DNA of 64,000 nt from Flavobacterium sp. KACC 22763 (GTDB lineage Bacteria > Bacteroidota > Bacteroidia > Flavobacteriales > Flavobacteriaceae): NCBI RefSeq assembly GCF_028736155.1, contig NZ_CP117879.1:1488001-1552000 (forward strand). The letters run 5' to 3'. Shown here piece after piece: positions 1-7,759 of the stretch (positions within the stretch are counted from its first letter, which is position 1; each line of letters begins with the position of its first letter). Both the position numbers and the translations under genes were made by a program. The notes under the pieces were generated by a model, which was not told the origin of the DNA, made no database searches, and worked only from the letters and a program-made list of their open reading frames with translations.

Positions 1-1
1 A

Positions 2-421
2 AAAGGCGGTTTGCTAAATGTAATCGGAAAAGAAATCCAATCAATTAAAGAAGCGACAGAACTACAAGCTCTAGTTGCTGATGATGGAAATTCTATAAAA
101 GGAAACATCATTTACATCGATCATTTTGGAAACGTTGTAACTAATATTTCTAAAAAACAATTCTTAGAAATTTCACGCGGACGTCCGTATGAAATTGTTA
201 TGAATCCAAAAAGCATCAAAACGATTCTTCCTAATTATTCGGCTATTGCAACTTCTGATAAATACCCGATTAAAACTTATGAAGGAGAAAAACTGGCTAT
301 TTTTAATGAGGCTGGTTTTCTTGAAATTGCCATTTTTAGAAGCAACCCTTCTAAAGTGGGTTCTGCAAATAGTCTTCTTGGTTTGAATTATCGCGATGTG
401 ATTACGATCAAATTCTCCTAA
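2..421 (+). CDS. SAM hydroxide adenosyltransferase (DUF62 family), C-terminal part
   Basis: The reading frame is open from the window edge, so the N-terminal part of the gene is missing. The visible 139 codons contain a segment around KGNIIYIDHFGNVVTNI, which is characteristic of the C-terminal beta-barrel domain of the chlorinase/fluorinase/SAM hydroxide adenosyltransferase family. In that family the domain helps hold S-adenosylmethionine, and the bacterial housekeeping members hydrolyse SAM to adenosine and methionine. The catalytic N-terminal domain is outside the window, so the reaction is inferred from family membership. A TTG at 11 is not a credible start because the frame stays open upstream and the protein would be far too short. 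Confidence 0.82.
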   Translation, partial: KGGLLNVIGKEIQSIKEATELQALVADDGNSIKGNIIYIDHFGNVVTNISKKQFLEISRGRPYEIVMNPKSIKTILPNYSAIATSDKYPIKTYEGEKLAIFNEAGFLEIAIFRSNPSKVGSANSLLGLNYRDVITIKFS

Positions 422-533
422 AATTATTCTAGATTTTCGAGTTCAGATTTTAGATTTAAAAATGCTAAACATTGGAATTTGGAATTTCTCTATTGGAATT
501 TTATTTTTTTATAAAAACAATAATCTATTTTGG

Positions 534-541
534 TATTTTTG
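534..541 (+). promoter_or_regulatory. Candidate Bacteroidota -7 element before the ABM-domain gene
   Basis: TATTTTTG matches the Flavobacterium -7 consensus TAnnTTTG, about 70 nt before the ATG at 610. I see no convincing TTG (-33) at the usual spacing. The surrounding 424-600 stretch carries degenerate inverted repeats (AGATTTTAGATTT on the left, AAATCTAAAAT on the right). Confidence 0.4.
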
Positions 542-609
542 CGCACCTGTAATGCTTTAGATAATTCAAAAAATCTAAAATCAACAGTCTAAAATCTTAA
601 ATTACAAAC

Positions 610-906
610 ATGTTTGTTCGAATAGTAAAAATGAGTTTTCACGAAGAAAAAATTCCCGATTTTCTGGAGAATTTTGAATCAGTGAAAGAGAAAATACGAA
701 ATGCAGAAGGAAATCGTTTTTTAGAATTGTATCAGGACAAAAATGATAAATGCGTCTTTTTTACTTACAGTTACTGGGAAACCGAAGAAGATTTAGAAAA
801 TTACAGAAATTCTGAACTGTTTAATACCGTTTGGGATTTTACAAAAAAACTATTCAATGCAAAACCAGAAGCGTGGAGTGTTGATAAATTGATGAGCTTA
901 AATTAG
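610..906 (+). CDS. Antibiotic biosynthesis monooxygenase (ABM)-domain protein
   Basis: This 98-residue protein begins MFVRIVKMSFHEEK and has the compact single-domain length and layout of dimeric alpha/beta-barrel ABM proteins. A first strand is followed by a helix (residues about 11-30), then FLELYQD and the aromatic-rich CVFFTYSYWETEEDLENY segment, which is the most recognisable part. Family members include quinol monooxygenases, haem-degrading enzymes and proteins of unknown function. No specific substrate can be assigned. It stands alone between a SAM hydrolase and gldF, with repeat-rich spacers on both sides. Confidence 0.75.
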   Translation: MFVRIVKMSFHEEKIPDFLENFESVKEKIRNAEGNRFLELYQDKNDKCVFFTYSYWETEEDLENYRNSELFNTVWDFTKKLFNAKPEAWSVDKLMSLN

Positions 907-961
907 TTTCAGGTTTAAAGTTTCACGTTAAGCGTGCCACTTGAAACATGAAACGTGAAAC
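906..961. repeat. Short inverted repeat with GTTTCA-type arms
   Basis: The left arm (906-927) and right arm (940-961) are imperfect reverse complements built from the unit GTTTCA(A/G)GTTT. The same unit forms the outer arms of the larger element at 4779-5042. The right arm covers the ATG at 948, which is one reason to prefer the later gldF start. Confidence 0.6.
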
Positions 962-983
962 AATAAAAAAACAAAAAACACGA

Positions 984-1709
984 ATGAAATCAATCATTTT
1001 AAGAGAAATAAAATCCTTTTTTGGCTCTCCAATTGGCTATTTGGTCATTGCTATATTCCTAATCAGCAACGGACTCTTTTTATGGGTATTTGAAGGGGAT
1101 TATAATATTCTAAATACCGGTTATGCCGATTTAACTCCGTTTTTCACATTAGCGCCTTGGATTTTGATTTTCTTGATTCCAGCCGTTACCATGAGAAGTT
1201 TCTCTGACGAAAAAAAACAAGGAACTTTAGAATTATTATTGACAAAACCTTTATCAATCTGGGAAATAGTAAATGGTAAATTCTTTGGTTCATTTTTACT
1301 GATTATTTTAGCCATTATTCCAACTTTAATTTATGTAAAAGTAATTTCAGATTTAGGTTCGCCAGAAGGTAATATCGACATGGGGAGCACCATTGGTTCT
1401 TATTTCGGATTATTGTTTTTAATCGCTTCCTATTCAGCAATAGGAATCTTTACTTCTACCCTTTCAGAAAATCAGATTGTCGCTTTTATTGTGGCTGTTT
1501 TTCTTTGCTTTTTCTTTTATTTTGGTTTTGAAGGATTGAGTTCATTAATTCCAGGATCAAATGGCTTCATATCAGCTTTAGGAATGCAAAATCACTTTAA
1601 AAGTATGAGCCGCGGTGTAATTGATACTCGCGATATTATTTATTTTTCGAGCATTGCAATTGCCTTTTTGTCTTTTACTGTTTACCAATTAAAATCTTTT
1701 AAAGCCTAA
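984..1709 (+). CDS. gldF: Gliding motility ABC transporter permease GldF
   Basis: GldF is the membrane component of the GldA-GldF-GldG ABC system needed for gliding motility in Flavobacterium. From the ATG at 984 the protein has 241 residues and opens MKSIILREIKSFFGSPIGYL, the conserved family start. It has about six hydrophobic segments. An earlier in-frame ATG at 948 adds only 12 Lys/Arg/Thr-rich residues and lies inside an inverted repeat, so 984 is preferred. The stop codon overlaps the gldG start by one base, indicating translational coupling. The ATPase partner GldA is not in the window. Confidence 0.93.
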   Translation: MKSIILREIKSFFGSPIGYLVIAIFLISNGLFLWVFEGDYNILNTGYADLTPFFTLAPWILIFLIPAVTMRSFSDEKKQGTLELLLTKPLSIWEIVNGKFFGSFLLIILAIIPTLIYVKVISDLGSPEGNIDMGSTIGSYFGLLFLIASYSAIGIFTSTLSENQIVAFIVAVFLCFFFYFGFEGLSSLIPGSNGFISALGMQNHFKSMSRGVIDTRDIIYFSSIAIAFLSFTVYQLKSFKA

Positions 1710-3394
1710 TGAAACTATCTACAAAGCAAAATTTAAAGACATTAGGCATCACTATTTTTATTTTAGTTGTTCTAAATGTACTTGGAACCTTATTTTTTCA
1801 CCGTTTTGATTTAACAAAAGACAAACGTTATACCTTATCGCCAACTTCATTAGGAATTGTAAAACAAGTTCAAAATCCGCTTTCTATAAAAATTTATATG
1901 GCTGGCGATCTTCCTGCAGATTTCAGACGTTTGCAGCAGGAAACCAAACAATTACTAGAAGAATTTCAAGCTTACAACAGCAATATTGTTTTCGAATTTG
2001 TTGATCCGTTGGAAAATGAAGATGAAAGCGAGGAACTGACAAAATCACTTTTTCAGAAAGGATTAACTCCTGTAAATATTACGGTTGACGATAAAGGAAA
2101 ACAGTCTCAGGCAATGGTTTTCCCGTGGGCAGTTGCGGTTTACAATAACAAAGAAGTGAATATTCCGTTGTTGAAAAACATAATGGGATCTTCTACCACA
2201 CAAAAAGTAATTGGTTCTATTCAGCATTTAGAATATTCTATTGCTGACGCCATCAATAAAGTCACTAAAAACAAACAGAAAAAAGTTGCCATCATAAAAG
2301 GAAATGGTGAATTAAACGAAATTCACGTTGCTAAAATGTTGATGCAAATTCGCGAAAGTTATTTTATCGGACCTTTCACTTTAGATTCTGTTGCAAAAGA
2401 TCCAAACGGAACTTTAAATGCATTAAAAAAATACGATTTAGCCATTATTTCTAAACCAACAGAAAAATTCTCTGATGAAGAAAAAGAAGTACTGGATCAG
2501 TTTATTATGAACGGCGGAAAAACCATTTGGCTAATTGACCAAGTGGCTGCCGATATGGACAGTTTATATAATGACATGGGCGCGACTTTGGCATATCCAA
2601 GAGATTTAAATCTAAACGATATGTTCTTTAAATATGGATTCAGAATTAATCCTGATTTGATTAAAGATGAGCAAGGAAGCCCTATCAAACTAGCAACTGG
2701 CGAACAAGGAAGTGCAACACAATATCAGGATTTTATCTGGAAATTTGCTCCACAGGTTTATCCAACGAGCCAGCATCCTATTGTTAAGAATTTAGGTGGA
2801 ATTAAATTTGATTTCGCAAATCCGATTGACACTTTAAAAAATGGAATTAAGAAAACCGTATTATTACAATCTTCTCAATATTCTAAAACAATTGGTTCTC
2901 CTGTAGAAGTAAATCTGAACATGGTTACCGAGAAAACAACTCCGCAGGACTATTTAAATAAAGGAAATAAACCGCTTGCTGTTTTATTGGAAGGTTCATT
3001 TCATTCTGCTTTCGAAAATAGAATTCTGCCTTTCAAAGACAATTCGTTTACAGCAAAAGGAAAACCAAACAAAATGATTATAATTGCTGACGGAGATATT
3101 GCAAGAAATCAGTTGGACAAAAACATGATGCCAGTAGAATTAGGTTACGATCAAAGAACTGGTCAATTATATGACAATAAAGACTTCATCATGAACTGCA
3201 TCAATTATCTTCTTGATGATACAGGACTTATTAACATTAGAAGTAAAGATGTTGAACTGCCTTTATTGGACAAAGAAAAAGTTTATGAAAGCTATACCTT
3301 TACGCAATTCATAACTATCGGAGTTCCAATTCTAATTTTAACAGTTTTTGGACTTGCATTTACTTTTGTAAGAAAAAGAAAATACAGCAAATAG
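1709..3394 (+). CDS. gldG: Gliding motility ABC transporter substrate-binding-like protein GldG
   Basis: This 561-residue protein has one N-terminal membrane helix (about residues 11-33), a large extracytoplasmic region, and a C-terminal helix (about 533-553) followed by a short basic tail. It contains the N-terminal motif FFHRFDLTKDKRYTLS seen in GldG and related ABC-type auxiliary proteins. The region includes the IIADGDIARNQ stretch typical of the family. It overlaps gldF by one base, so the two are made together. In Flavobacterium, loss of GldG abolishes gliding. The exact role is unknown, although an ABC-linked function in adhesin or secretion-apparatus assembly has been proposed. Confidence 0.93.
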   Translation: MKLSTKQNLKTLGITIFILVVLNVLGTLFFHRFDLTKDKRYTLSPTSLGIVKQVQNPLSIKIYMAGDLPADFRRLQQETKQLLEEFQAYNSNIVFEFVDPLENEDESEELTKSLFQKGLTPVNITVDDKGKQSQAMVFPWAVAVYNNKEVNIPLLKNIMGSSTTQKVIGSIQHLEYSIADAINKVTKNKQKKVAIIKGNGELNEIHVAKMLMQIRESYFIGPFTLDSVAKDPNGTLNALKKYDLAIISKPTEKFSDEEKEVLDQFIMNGGKTIWLIDQVAADMDSLYNDMGATLAYPRDLNLNDMFFKYGFRINPDLIKDEQGSPIKLATGEQGSATQYQDFIWKFAPQVYPTSQHPIVKNLGGIKFDFANPIDTLKNGIKKTVLLQSSQYSKTIGSPVEVNLNMVTEKTTPQDYLNKGNKPLAVLLEGSFHSAFENRILPFKDNSFTAKGKPNKMIIIADGDIARNQLDKNMMPVELGYDQRTGQLYDNKDFIMNCINYLLDDTGLINIRSKDVELPLLDKEKVYESYTFTQFITIGVPILILTVFGLAFTFVRKRKYSK

Positions 3395-3433
3395 ATGTTA
3401 ATAAAAAAATGTAATACTTTGGATAGTTTAAGA

Positions 3434-3441
3434 TATATTTG
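3434..3441 (+). promoter_or_regulatory. Candidate -7 element for dnaN
   Basis: TATATTTG is a perfect match to TAnnTTTG, 61 nt before the dnaN ATG. It predicts a leader of about 55 nt. The nearest TTG upstream (3419-3421) is only 12 nt away, shorter than the usual 17-23, so the -33 part is uncertain. Confidence 0.5.
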
Positions 3442-3502
3442 TAATCCGTATATTTAGCCCTTTATTTGCTAAAGCATCCATCAAAAAAATAAAATAAAAC
3501 AG

Positions 3503-4621
3503 ATGAAATTTATAGTATCGAGTTCGTACTTATTAAAACAATTACAAGTTTTAGGTAGTGTAATCAATAGCAATAATACGTTGCCTATTTTAGACAACTT
3601 TTTATTTGAACTAAACAGCAATGAGTTGACCGTTTCGGCTTCAGATCTTGAAACAACAATGTCAGCTACATTATCGATCGATTCTACAAGTAAAGGAAGT
3701 GTAGCTGTTCCAGCTAAGCTTTTGCTTGAAATTTTAAAAACTTTCCCAGAACAGCCGTTAACTTTTACAGTTGAAGATAACAACACAGTAGAGATTAGCT
3801 CAAATTCTGGTAAATATGCATTGGCTTATGCTGCAGGAGAAGAATTCCCTAAAGCAGTAAGTCTTGAAGATCCATCTGTGACACTTGTTCCTGCCGAAGT
3901 TTTGGCAACTGCTGTAAGTAAAACTATTTTCGCGGCAGGAAATGATGATTTGCGTCCGGTAATGTCTGGAGTTTTCTTCCAGTTTTCGCCAGAAGGATTA
4001 ATTTTCGTTGCTACAGATGCTCATAAATTGGTAAAATATGCACGTACAGATGTAAAAGCATCTCAAGTAGCAGATTTTATTATGCCTAAAAAACCATTAA
4101 ATATTTTAAAAAGTATTTTAGGAACTTCTGATGCTGAAGTAAAAATCGAATACAACGATTCAAATGCGACTTTCTCATTTGACAATTATATCTTAATGTG
4201 TCGTTTAATCGATGGAAAATACCCAAATTACGAAGCGGTAATTCCAAAAGAAAATCCAAACAAATTAATGATTGACCGTTCTTTATTTTTAAGTTCAGTT
4301 AAACGTGTTGCGATTTTCTCTAACAAAACCACACACCAAATTCGTTTGAAAATTGCTGGAGCAGAATTAAATGTTTCTGCAGAAGATATTGACTACTCAA
4401 ACAAAGCTGAAGAAAGATTGACTTGTGATTATCAAGGAGATGATTTACAAATTGGCTTCAACTCACGTTTCTTAACTGAGATGCTGACTAATCTTCAATC
4501 TGACATGATTATGCTTGAAATGTCATTACCAAATAGAGCTGGTATTTTAACGCCAGTAGATGGTTTAGAAGAGGGAGAAACGGTTACTATGCTTGTAATG
4601 CCTGTAATGTTAAATAGTTAA
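3503..4621 (+). CDS. dnaN: DNA polymerase III beta subunit (sliding clamp)
   Basis: At 372 residues this has the normal length for the three-domain beta clamp, which forms a ring around DNA and tethers polymerase III. The N-terminal MKFIVSSSYLLKQLQVLGSV, the central FAAGNDDLRPVMSGVFFQ and the C-terminal VMPVML ending are characteristic. It is a housekeeping gene with its own candidate promoter and a strong terminator downstream. It is not next to dnaA here; its neighbours are gldFG. Confidence 0.98.
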   Translation: MKFIVSSSYLLKQLQVLGSVINSNNTLPILDNFLFELNSNELTVSASDLETTMSATLSIDSTSKGSVAVPAKLLLEILKTFPEQPLTFTVEDNNTVEISSNSGKYALAYAAGEEFPKAVSLEDPSVTLVPAEVLATAVSKTIFAAGNDDLRPVMSGVFFQFSPEGLIFVATDAHKLVKYARTDVKASQVADFIMPKKPLNILKSILGTSDAEVKIEYNDSNATFSFDNYILMCRLIDGKYPNYEAVIPKENPNKLMIDRSLFLSSVKRVAIFSNKTTHQIRLKIAGAELNVSAEDIDYSNKAEERLTCDYQGDDLQIGFNSRFLTEMLTNLQSDMIMLEMSLPNRAGILTPVDGLEEGETVTMLVMPVMLNS

Positions 4622-4728
4622 CATTAAAGTTTCTTTCTGTTACAGGGATATTTTTTAGTTTCAATATAAAGATCTATCATTGTAAAAAAAAAAGATATCG
4701 CTATTAACCAACCATTTTTTATACCTAG

Positions 4729-4762
4729 AAACCGCAATTCCCATAAAGAGTTGCGGTTTTTT
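4729..4762 (+). terminator. Rho-independent terminator after dnaN
   Basis: The stem AAACCGCAA pairs with TTGCGGTTT across a short loop and ends in a T run. It lies about 110 nt after the dnaN stop. Confidence 0.85.
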
Positions 4763-4778
4763 ATTTGAGATTGTTTTT

Positions 4779-5042
4779 GTTTCAAGTTTCAAGTTTTAAG
4801 TTTGATATACTATGCGTATAATTTGTAACGCAGAGTACGCTAAGGTTACGCAAAGTTCGCTAAGATTATTTTTTAGGATTCTTTTGGAATGCAAAGCGCA
4901 CAAAGCTTTGTGTGCTTATACTCTTTATAAAGACTTTAGAGAAAAGAAAACTTTGTGACCTTTGCGTAAAATCTTTCCGAACTTTGCGGTTAGAAAAACA
5001 CAAAGCATATCAACTTGAAACTTGAAACCTAAAACTTGAAAC
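4779..5042. repeat. 264 bp nested inverted-repeat (MITE-like) element
   Basis: This fills most of the 445 bp gap between dnaN and the DsbA-family gene. The outer arms are GTTTCAAGTTTCAAG-type (4779-4803) and the reverse complement (5012-5042). Inner arms are of an ACGCAAAG type (about 4830-4867 and 4950-4992). The exact centre carries the 14 bp palindrome CACAAAGCTTTGTG (4898-4911). There is no open reading frame and no transposase. The arm unit recurs at 906-961. Confidence 0.7.
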
Positions 5043-5062
5043 AACAATTTTCCGTATCTTTG
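5036..5062 (+). promoter_or_regulatory. Promoter of the DsbA-family gene, predicted leaderless
   Basis: TTG at 5036-5038 and TATCTTTG at 5055-5062 match the Bacteroidota -33/-7 pattern with a 16 nt spacer. The -7 element ends only 4 nt before the ATG at 5067, so transcription should begin at or next to the start codon. The -33 TTG lies inside the right arm of the upstream repeat element. Confidence 0.6.
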
Positions 5063-5066
5063 CAAT

Positions 5067-5696
5067 ATGAAAATAGAAATTTGGTCGGACATTATGTGTC
5101 CGTTTTGTTATATCGGAAAAAGACAATTGGAAACAGCACTTGCAACGTTTCCTAATGATAATTTTGAAATTGAATGGAAAAGCTTTCAACTTGATCCAAC
5201 AATTACGTCAGAGCCTGGTATGGACGTTTATACGTTTTTAGCCGAAAGAAAGGGCATGTCGATTGAGCAATCTAAAGAAATGCATAAAGGTGTCGCAGAA
5301 CGCGCCAAAAGTGTTGGTTTAGATTATAATTTTGATAAAGCGGTTATCTCTAATTCCTTAAATACTCATAGAATCATTCAATTGGCTAAAACCAAAAATA
5401 TGGGTGACAGAATGGAAGAGATATTCTTTAAAGCTTATTTTACAGACGGGGAGGATTTAAATAACGGTCTTACTTTAATTAAATTAGGAATTGAAGCTGG
5501 CTTAGAAGAAAAAGAAATTAGAGAGGTATTGGAAAGCGATACTTTATTCTTAAAAGAAGTTCAGTCAGATATTAAAGAAGCAGGCGAAATTGGTGTTCAA
5601 GGCGTTCCTTTCTTTGTATTTGACAGAAAATATGCTGTTTCTGGTGCTCAGCCTGTTGAAACATTTGTAAAAACAATTCAAGAGGTTTTAAAATAA
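5067..5696 (+). CDS. DsbA-family (FrnE-like) thiol oxidoreductase
   Basis: This 209-residue protein opens MKIEIWSDIMCPFCYIGKR, the start of the cytoplasmic DsbA/FrnE/2-hydroxychromene-2-carboxylate isomerase group. It has the thioredoxin-fold CPFC motif at residues 11-14 and a helical insertion. The cis-proline region is GVQGVPFFVFDRKYAVSGAQ near the C-terminus. There is no signal peptide, so it acts in the cytoplasm, probably in thiol redox or stress tolerance. It has its own promoter and terminator and looks monocistronic. Confidence 0.9.
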   Translation: MKIEIWSDIMCPFCYIGKRQLETALATFPNDNFEIEWKSFQLDPTITSEPGMDVYTFLAERKGMSIEQSKEMHKGVAERAKSVGLDYNFDKAVISNSLNTHRIIQLAKTKNMGDRMEEIFFKAYFTDGEDLNNGLTLIKLGIEAGLEEKEIREVLESDTLFLKEVQSDIKEAGEIGVQGVPFFVFDRKYAVSGAQPVETFVKTIQEVLK

Positions 5697-5716
5697 ACTT
5701 ACAGTTAATAACATTT

Positions 5717-5752
5717 AAAAGCGTGCTGTCTATATATAAACAGCACGCTTTT
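5717..5752. terminator. Bidirectional terminator hairpin
   Basis: AAAAGCGTGCTGT pairs perfectly with ACAGCACGCTTTT around a short AT-rich loop. It is placed between convergent genes (the DsbA-family gene and the small minus-strand gene at 5783-5914) and can serve both. Confidence 0.9.
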
Positions 5753-5782
5753 ATTATTTAGTCTTTTCAATAAACTAAAAAA

Positions 5783-5914
5783 TTAATGACCAGCTCTACC
5801 TTTTGAATCTGTTGATTTTGTTGTAGTGCTTTTTCCTCTAGAACCATTCATAGATTTTTGAGTTTTTCCAGAATCTTTCATTCCAGATTTCGAATCTTTT
5901 CTTGAAGTTTCCAT
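5783..5914 (-). CDS. Small basic Ser/Thr/Lys-rich protein (43 aa)
   Basis: This short frame is read from an ATG at 5914 to a TAA at 5783. The product is 43 residues, nearly half of them Ser, Thr or Lys, with Gly and no hydrophobic stretch. It starts METSRKDSKSG and ends KGRAGH. Its composition resembles the small, disordered, stress-associated proteins of other bacteria, but I recognise no named family. A strong bidirectional terminator at 5717-5752 follows it, which supports expression of this strand. I found no perfect promoter. The coding call rests on the clean frame and the terminator. Confidence 0.5.
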   Translation of the reverse strand: METSRKDSKSGMKDSGKTQKSMNGSRGKSTTTKSTDSKGRAGH

Positions 5915-6136
5915 AATGTTATAATTTTTTAAATTATTAGTTATACAAAGTTGCAAAATACATAAGTGTTTATTTTACAGAATCATACTTGAATTTTACA
6001 AAATGCGACTTAACTTAAAATATCTCTGCAAACAAATCATGTAAGATTAAAAGCAAATCTTATAATTTTTTTAAGCAGCTTATTTCCAAATTTGTATATA
6101 TCATTTTGAAACATTTACTAATTTAAAATAGCAGCC

Positions 6137-6460
6137 ATGAGAACAGATACCAAAAATAGAAAAACTGCAAGATTAAATGATTATAAATGCAGCAAACCCA
6201 ATCATGTTGATACAGCTCATGAAAATGAAGCTATGGATCAAGAATTTACTTCGGGACAAGATCAAGATAATCATTACAGAAATCAATGCGATCATTTCTC
6301 TAATGATTCTTATGAAATCATAGAAAGCGGACTTAATATGGCTGAGGACAACACACCCTATTCTTCTTATGATAACACAAATCCTTATAACAGCTACAAT
6401 TTAGATAACGAAGATGATAAATATAACTATCTTCCTCATTACAAAAATTTAGAATACTAA
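6137..6460 (+). CDS. Hypothetical Asn/Asp/Tyr-rich acidic protein
   Basis: The product is 107 residues and strongly hydrophilic, with many Asn, Asp, Tyr and His and an acidic C-terminal half containing tandem YNSYNLDNEDDKYNY-type sequence. There is no signal peptide, no membrane helix and no domain I recognise. Such composition usually means a disordered protein. A hairpin terminator follows at 6560-6591, and the upstream 220 nt are AT-rich without a clear promoter. Function unknown. Confidence 0.6.
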   Translation: MRTDTKNRKTARLNDYKCSKPNHVDTAHENEAMDQEFTSGQDQDNHYRNQCDHFSNDSYEIIESGLNMAEDNTPYSSYDNTNPYNSYNLDNEDDKYNYLPHYKNLEY

Positions 6461-6559
6461 AATTCCATAACAACTACGTCGCCAAAGAATGATCTGGAAA
6501 TTATGAATGTTATCAAACGTTCTTATGAAATGTTTTTAGTATGAATTGCCTCTTAAATA

Positions 6560-6591
6560 AAAACCCAGTAAAACTTAATTTACCGGGTTTT
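6560..6591. terminator. Terminator between convergent genes
   Basis: AAAACCCAGTAAA pairs with TTTACCGGGTTTT with one mismatch. It lies between the plus-strand acidic protein gene and the minus-strand metal efflux operon that ends at 6628. Confidence 0.8.
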
Positions 6592-6627
6592 CTAGTTTAA
6601 CTCTAAATTGTAATCAGAAAATAAACA

Positions 6628-7758
6628 TTATTGTTCATCATTATTCATGGCAGACATCAATAAGGTGTAAGCATTTTTTATCACCAATTTTGAAGAACTA
6701 GAAACGGCATCAGAAATAATCTGATTATAACCTTCGTTCTTAACTCCAGACTTCACTTCTATCATTTGAAATTGATTATTGCCTAGTTCTGTAAACACAT
6801 AAAATTTACCTTCCCAACGTACAACCGCATCTTCTGGAACTGTCAATGCTTTTTGGTTTTCAATTTCGACTTCTGCATTTACAAACAACCCTGGCAATAA
6901 AGCAGGATTATACGTATTCACTTTACAGATGATTTCAGCCGCACGGTCTCCATTTAAACTTTGATTGATAAAAGCAATTTTTGCTCCGTATTTCTTAGTG
7001 TCAGAAGCATTTGCATAAACCATTACATTTTGTCCTACCGAAAGTGAAGCAACATCTTTTTCGAATGCATTTAAAGTCAGTACAATATCTTTTTTATCAA
7101 TTAGTTCAAAAAGCATATCAGTCGGATTCACATATTTTCCGATATTGACATTTACTTTAGAAACCAAACCATTAATAGGCGAAACTACTTTTATGGTTTT
7201 GCTTATATTATTTACGTTTAATGTTTTAGCATTAATTCCCAATAAGTTTAGTTTTTGTTCCAAAGAAGACATTGTGATGCGCTGTGTTCTCATTTCGGTT
7301 GTAATCTGTTCCAAAACCTTATCACTTGCTGCTTTGTTTAAATTAAGCTCTTTCTGTCTTTTATGTTCATTTTGAGCCAGCTCAAACTTTTCTTTTGCCA
7401 TAAGATAATCCTGCTGCAATTCGATAAACTGCATATCTTCTAAAATGGCCAAAACTTGTCCTTTCTGTACATTCATACCCGCAATTAGGTTGGTGCTTTT
7501 TACATAACCGCCCAACGGAATGCTAATACTAATTACGCTTTTTGGAGGAACAGTTACAGTACCTTGAAGCTGCAAAATTTCTTTTATATTTTTTACTGTT
7601 GGACTGCCGCTTTCTAGTCCCGCATTTTTAATCTGTTCAGGACTTAATTTAATAATACTAATGTTTTTAGTTTCAGCATCTTTATTTTCTTCCGTTTTCT
7701 TATTTCCGCAGGACACTAGAAATATAGCACCTATACACGCTACAATATATTTTTTCAT
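6628..7758 (-). CDS. czcB: RND efflux periplasmic adaptor lipoprotein (CzcB/CusB-like)
   Basis: This is the membrane-fusion component linking the inner-membrane RND pump to the outer-membrane channel for export of metal ions. It is 376 residues with a lipoprotein signal ending in VSCG (Cys17), so it is anchored to a membrane. A barrel/lipoyl segment (GGYVKSTNLIAGMNVQKGQ) is followed by an alpha-hairpin (about residues 110-170). The second lipoyl half is IKVVSPINGLVSKVNVNIG. It lacks the Met-rich heavy-metal N-terminal domains found in some CusB proteins. It starts 1 nt after the pump gene stop, so it is the last gene of the efflux operon. Confidence 0.92.
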   Translation of the reverse strand: MKKYIVACIGAIFLVSCGNKKTEENKDAETKNISIIKLSPEQIKNAGLESGSPTVKNIKEILQLQGTVTVPPKSVISISIPLGGYVKSTNLIAGMNVQKGQVLAILEDMQFIELQQDYLMAKEKFELAQNEHKRQKELNLNKAASDKVLEQITTEMRTQRITMSSLEQKLNLLGINAKTLNVNNISKTIKVVSPINGLVSKVNVNIGKYVNPTDMLFELIDKKDIVLTLNAFEKDVASLSVGQNVMVYANASDTKKYGAKIAFINQSLNGDRAAEIICKVNTYNPALLPGLFVNAEVEIENQKALTVPEDAVVRWEGKFYVFTELGNNQFQMIEVKSGVKNEGYNQIISDAVSSSSKLVIKNAYTLLMSAMNNDEQ

Positions 7759-7759
7759 T

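Noticed and set aside
948..983. Earlier gldF start at 948
   Set aside because: The added residues are encoded by an inverted repeat and do not match the conserved GldF N-terminus, which begins at 984.
3481..3786. Minus-strand frame over the start of dnaN, and similar long antisense frames over czcA, nosZ and the TonB receptors
   Set aside because: They run opposite to confidently identified genes, lack promoters and known domains, and follow from codon bias of the real genes.
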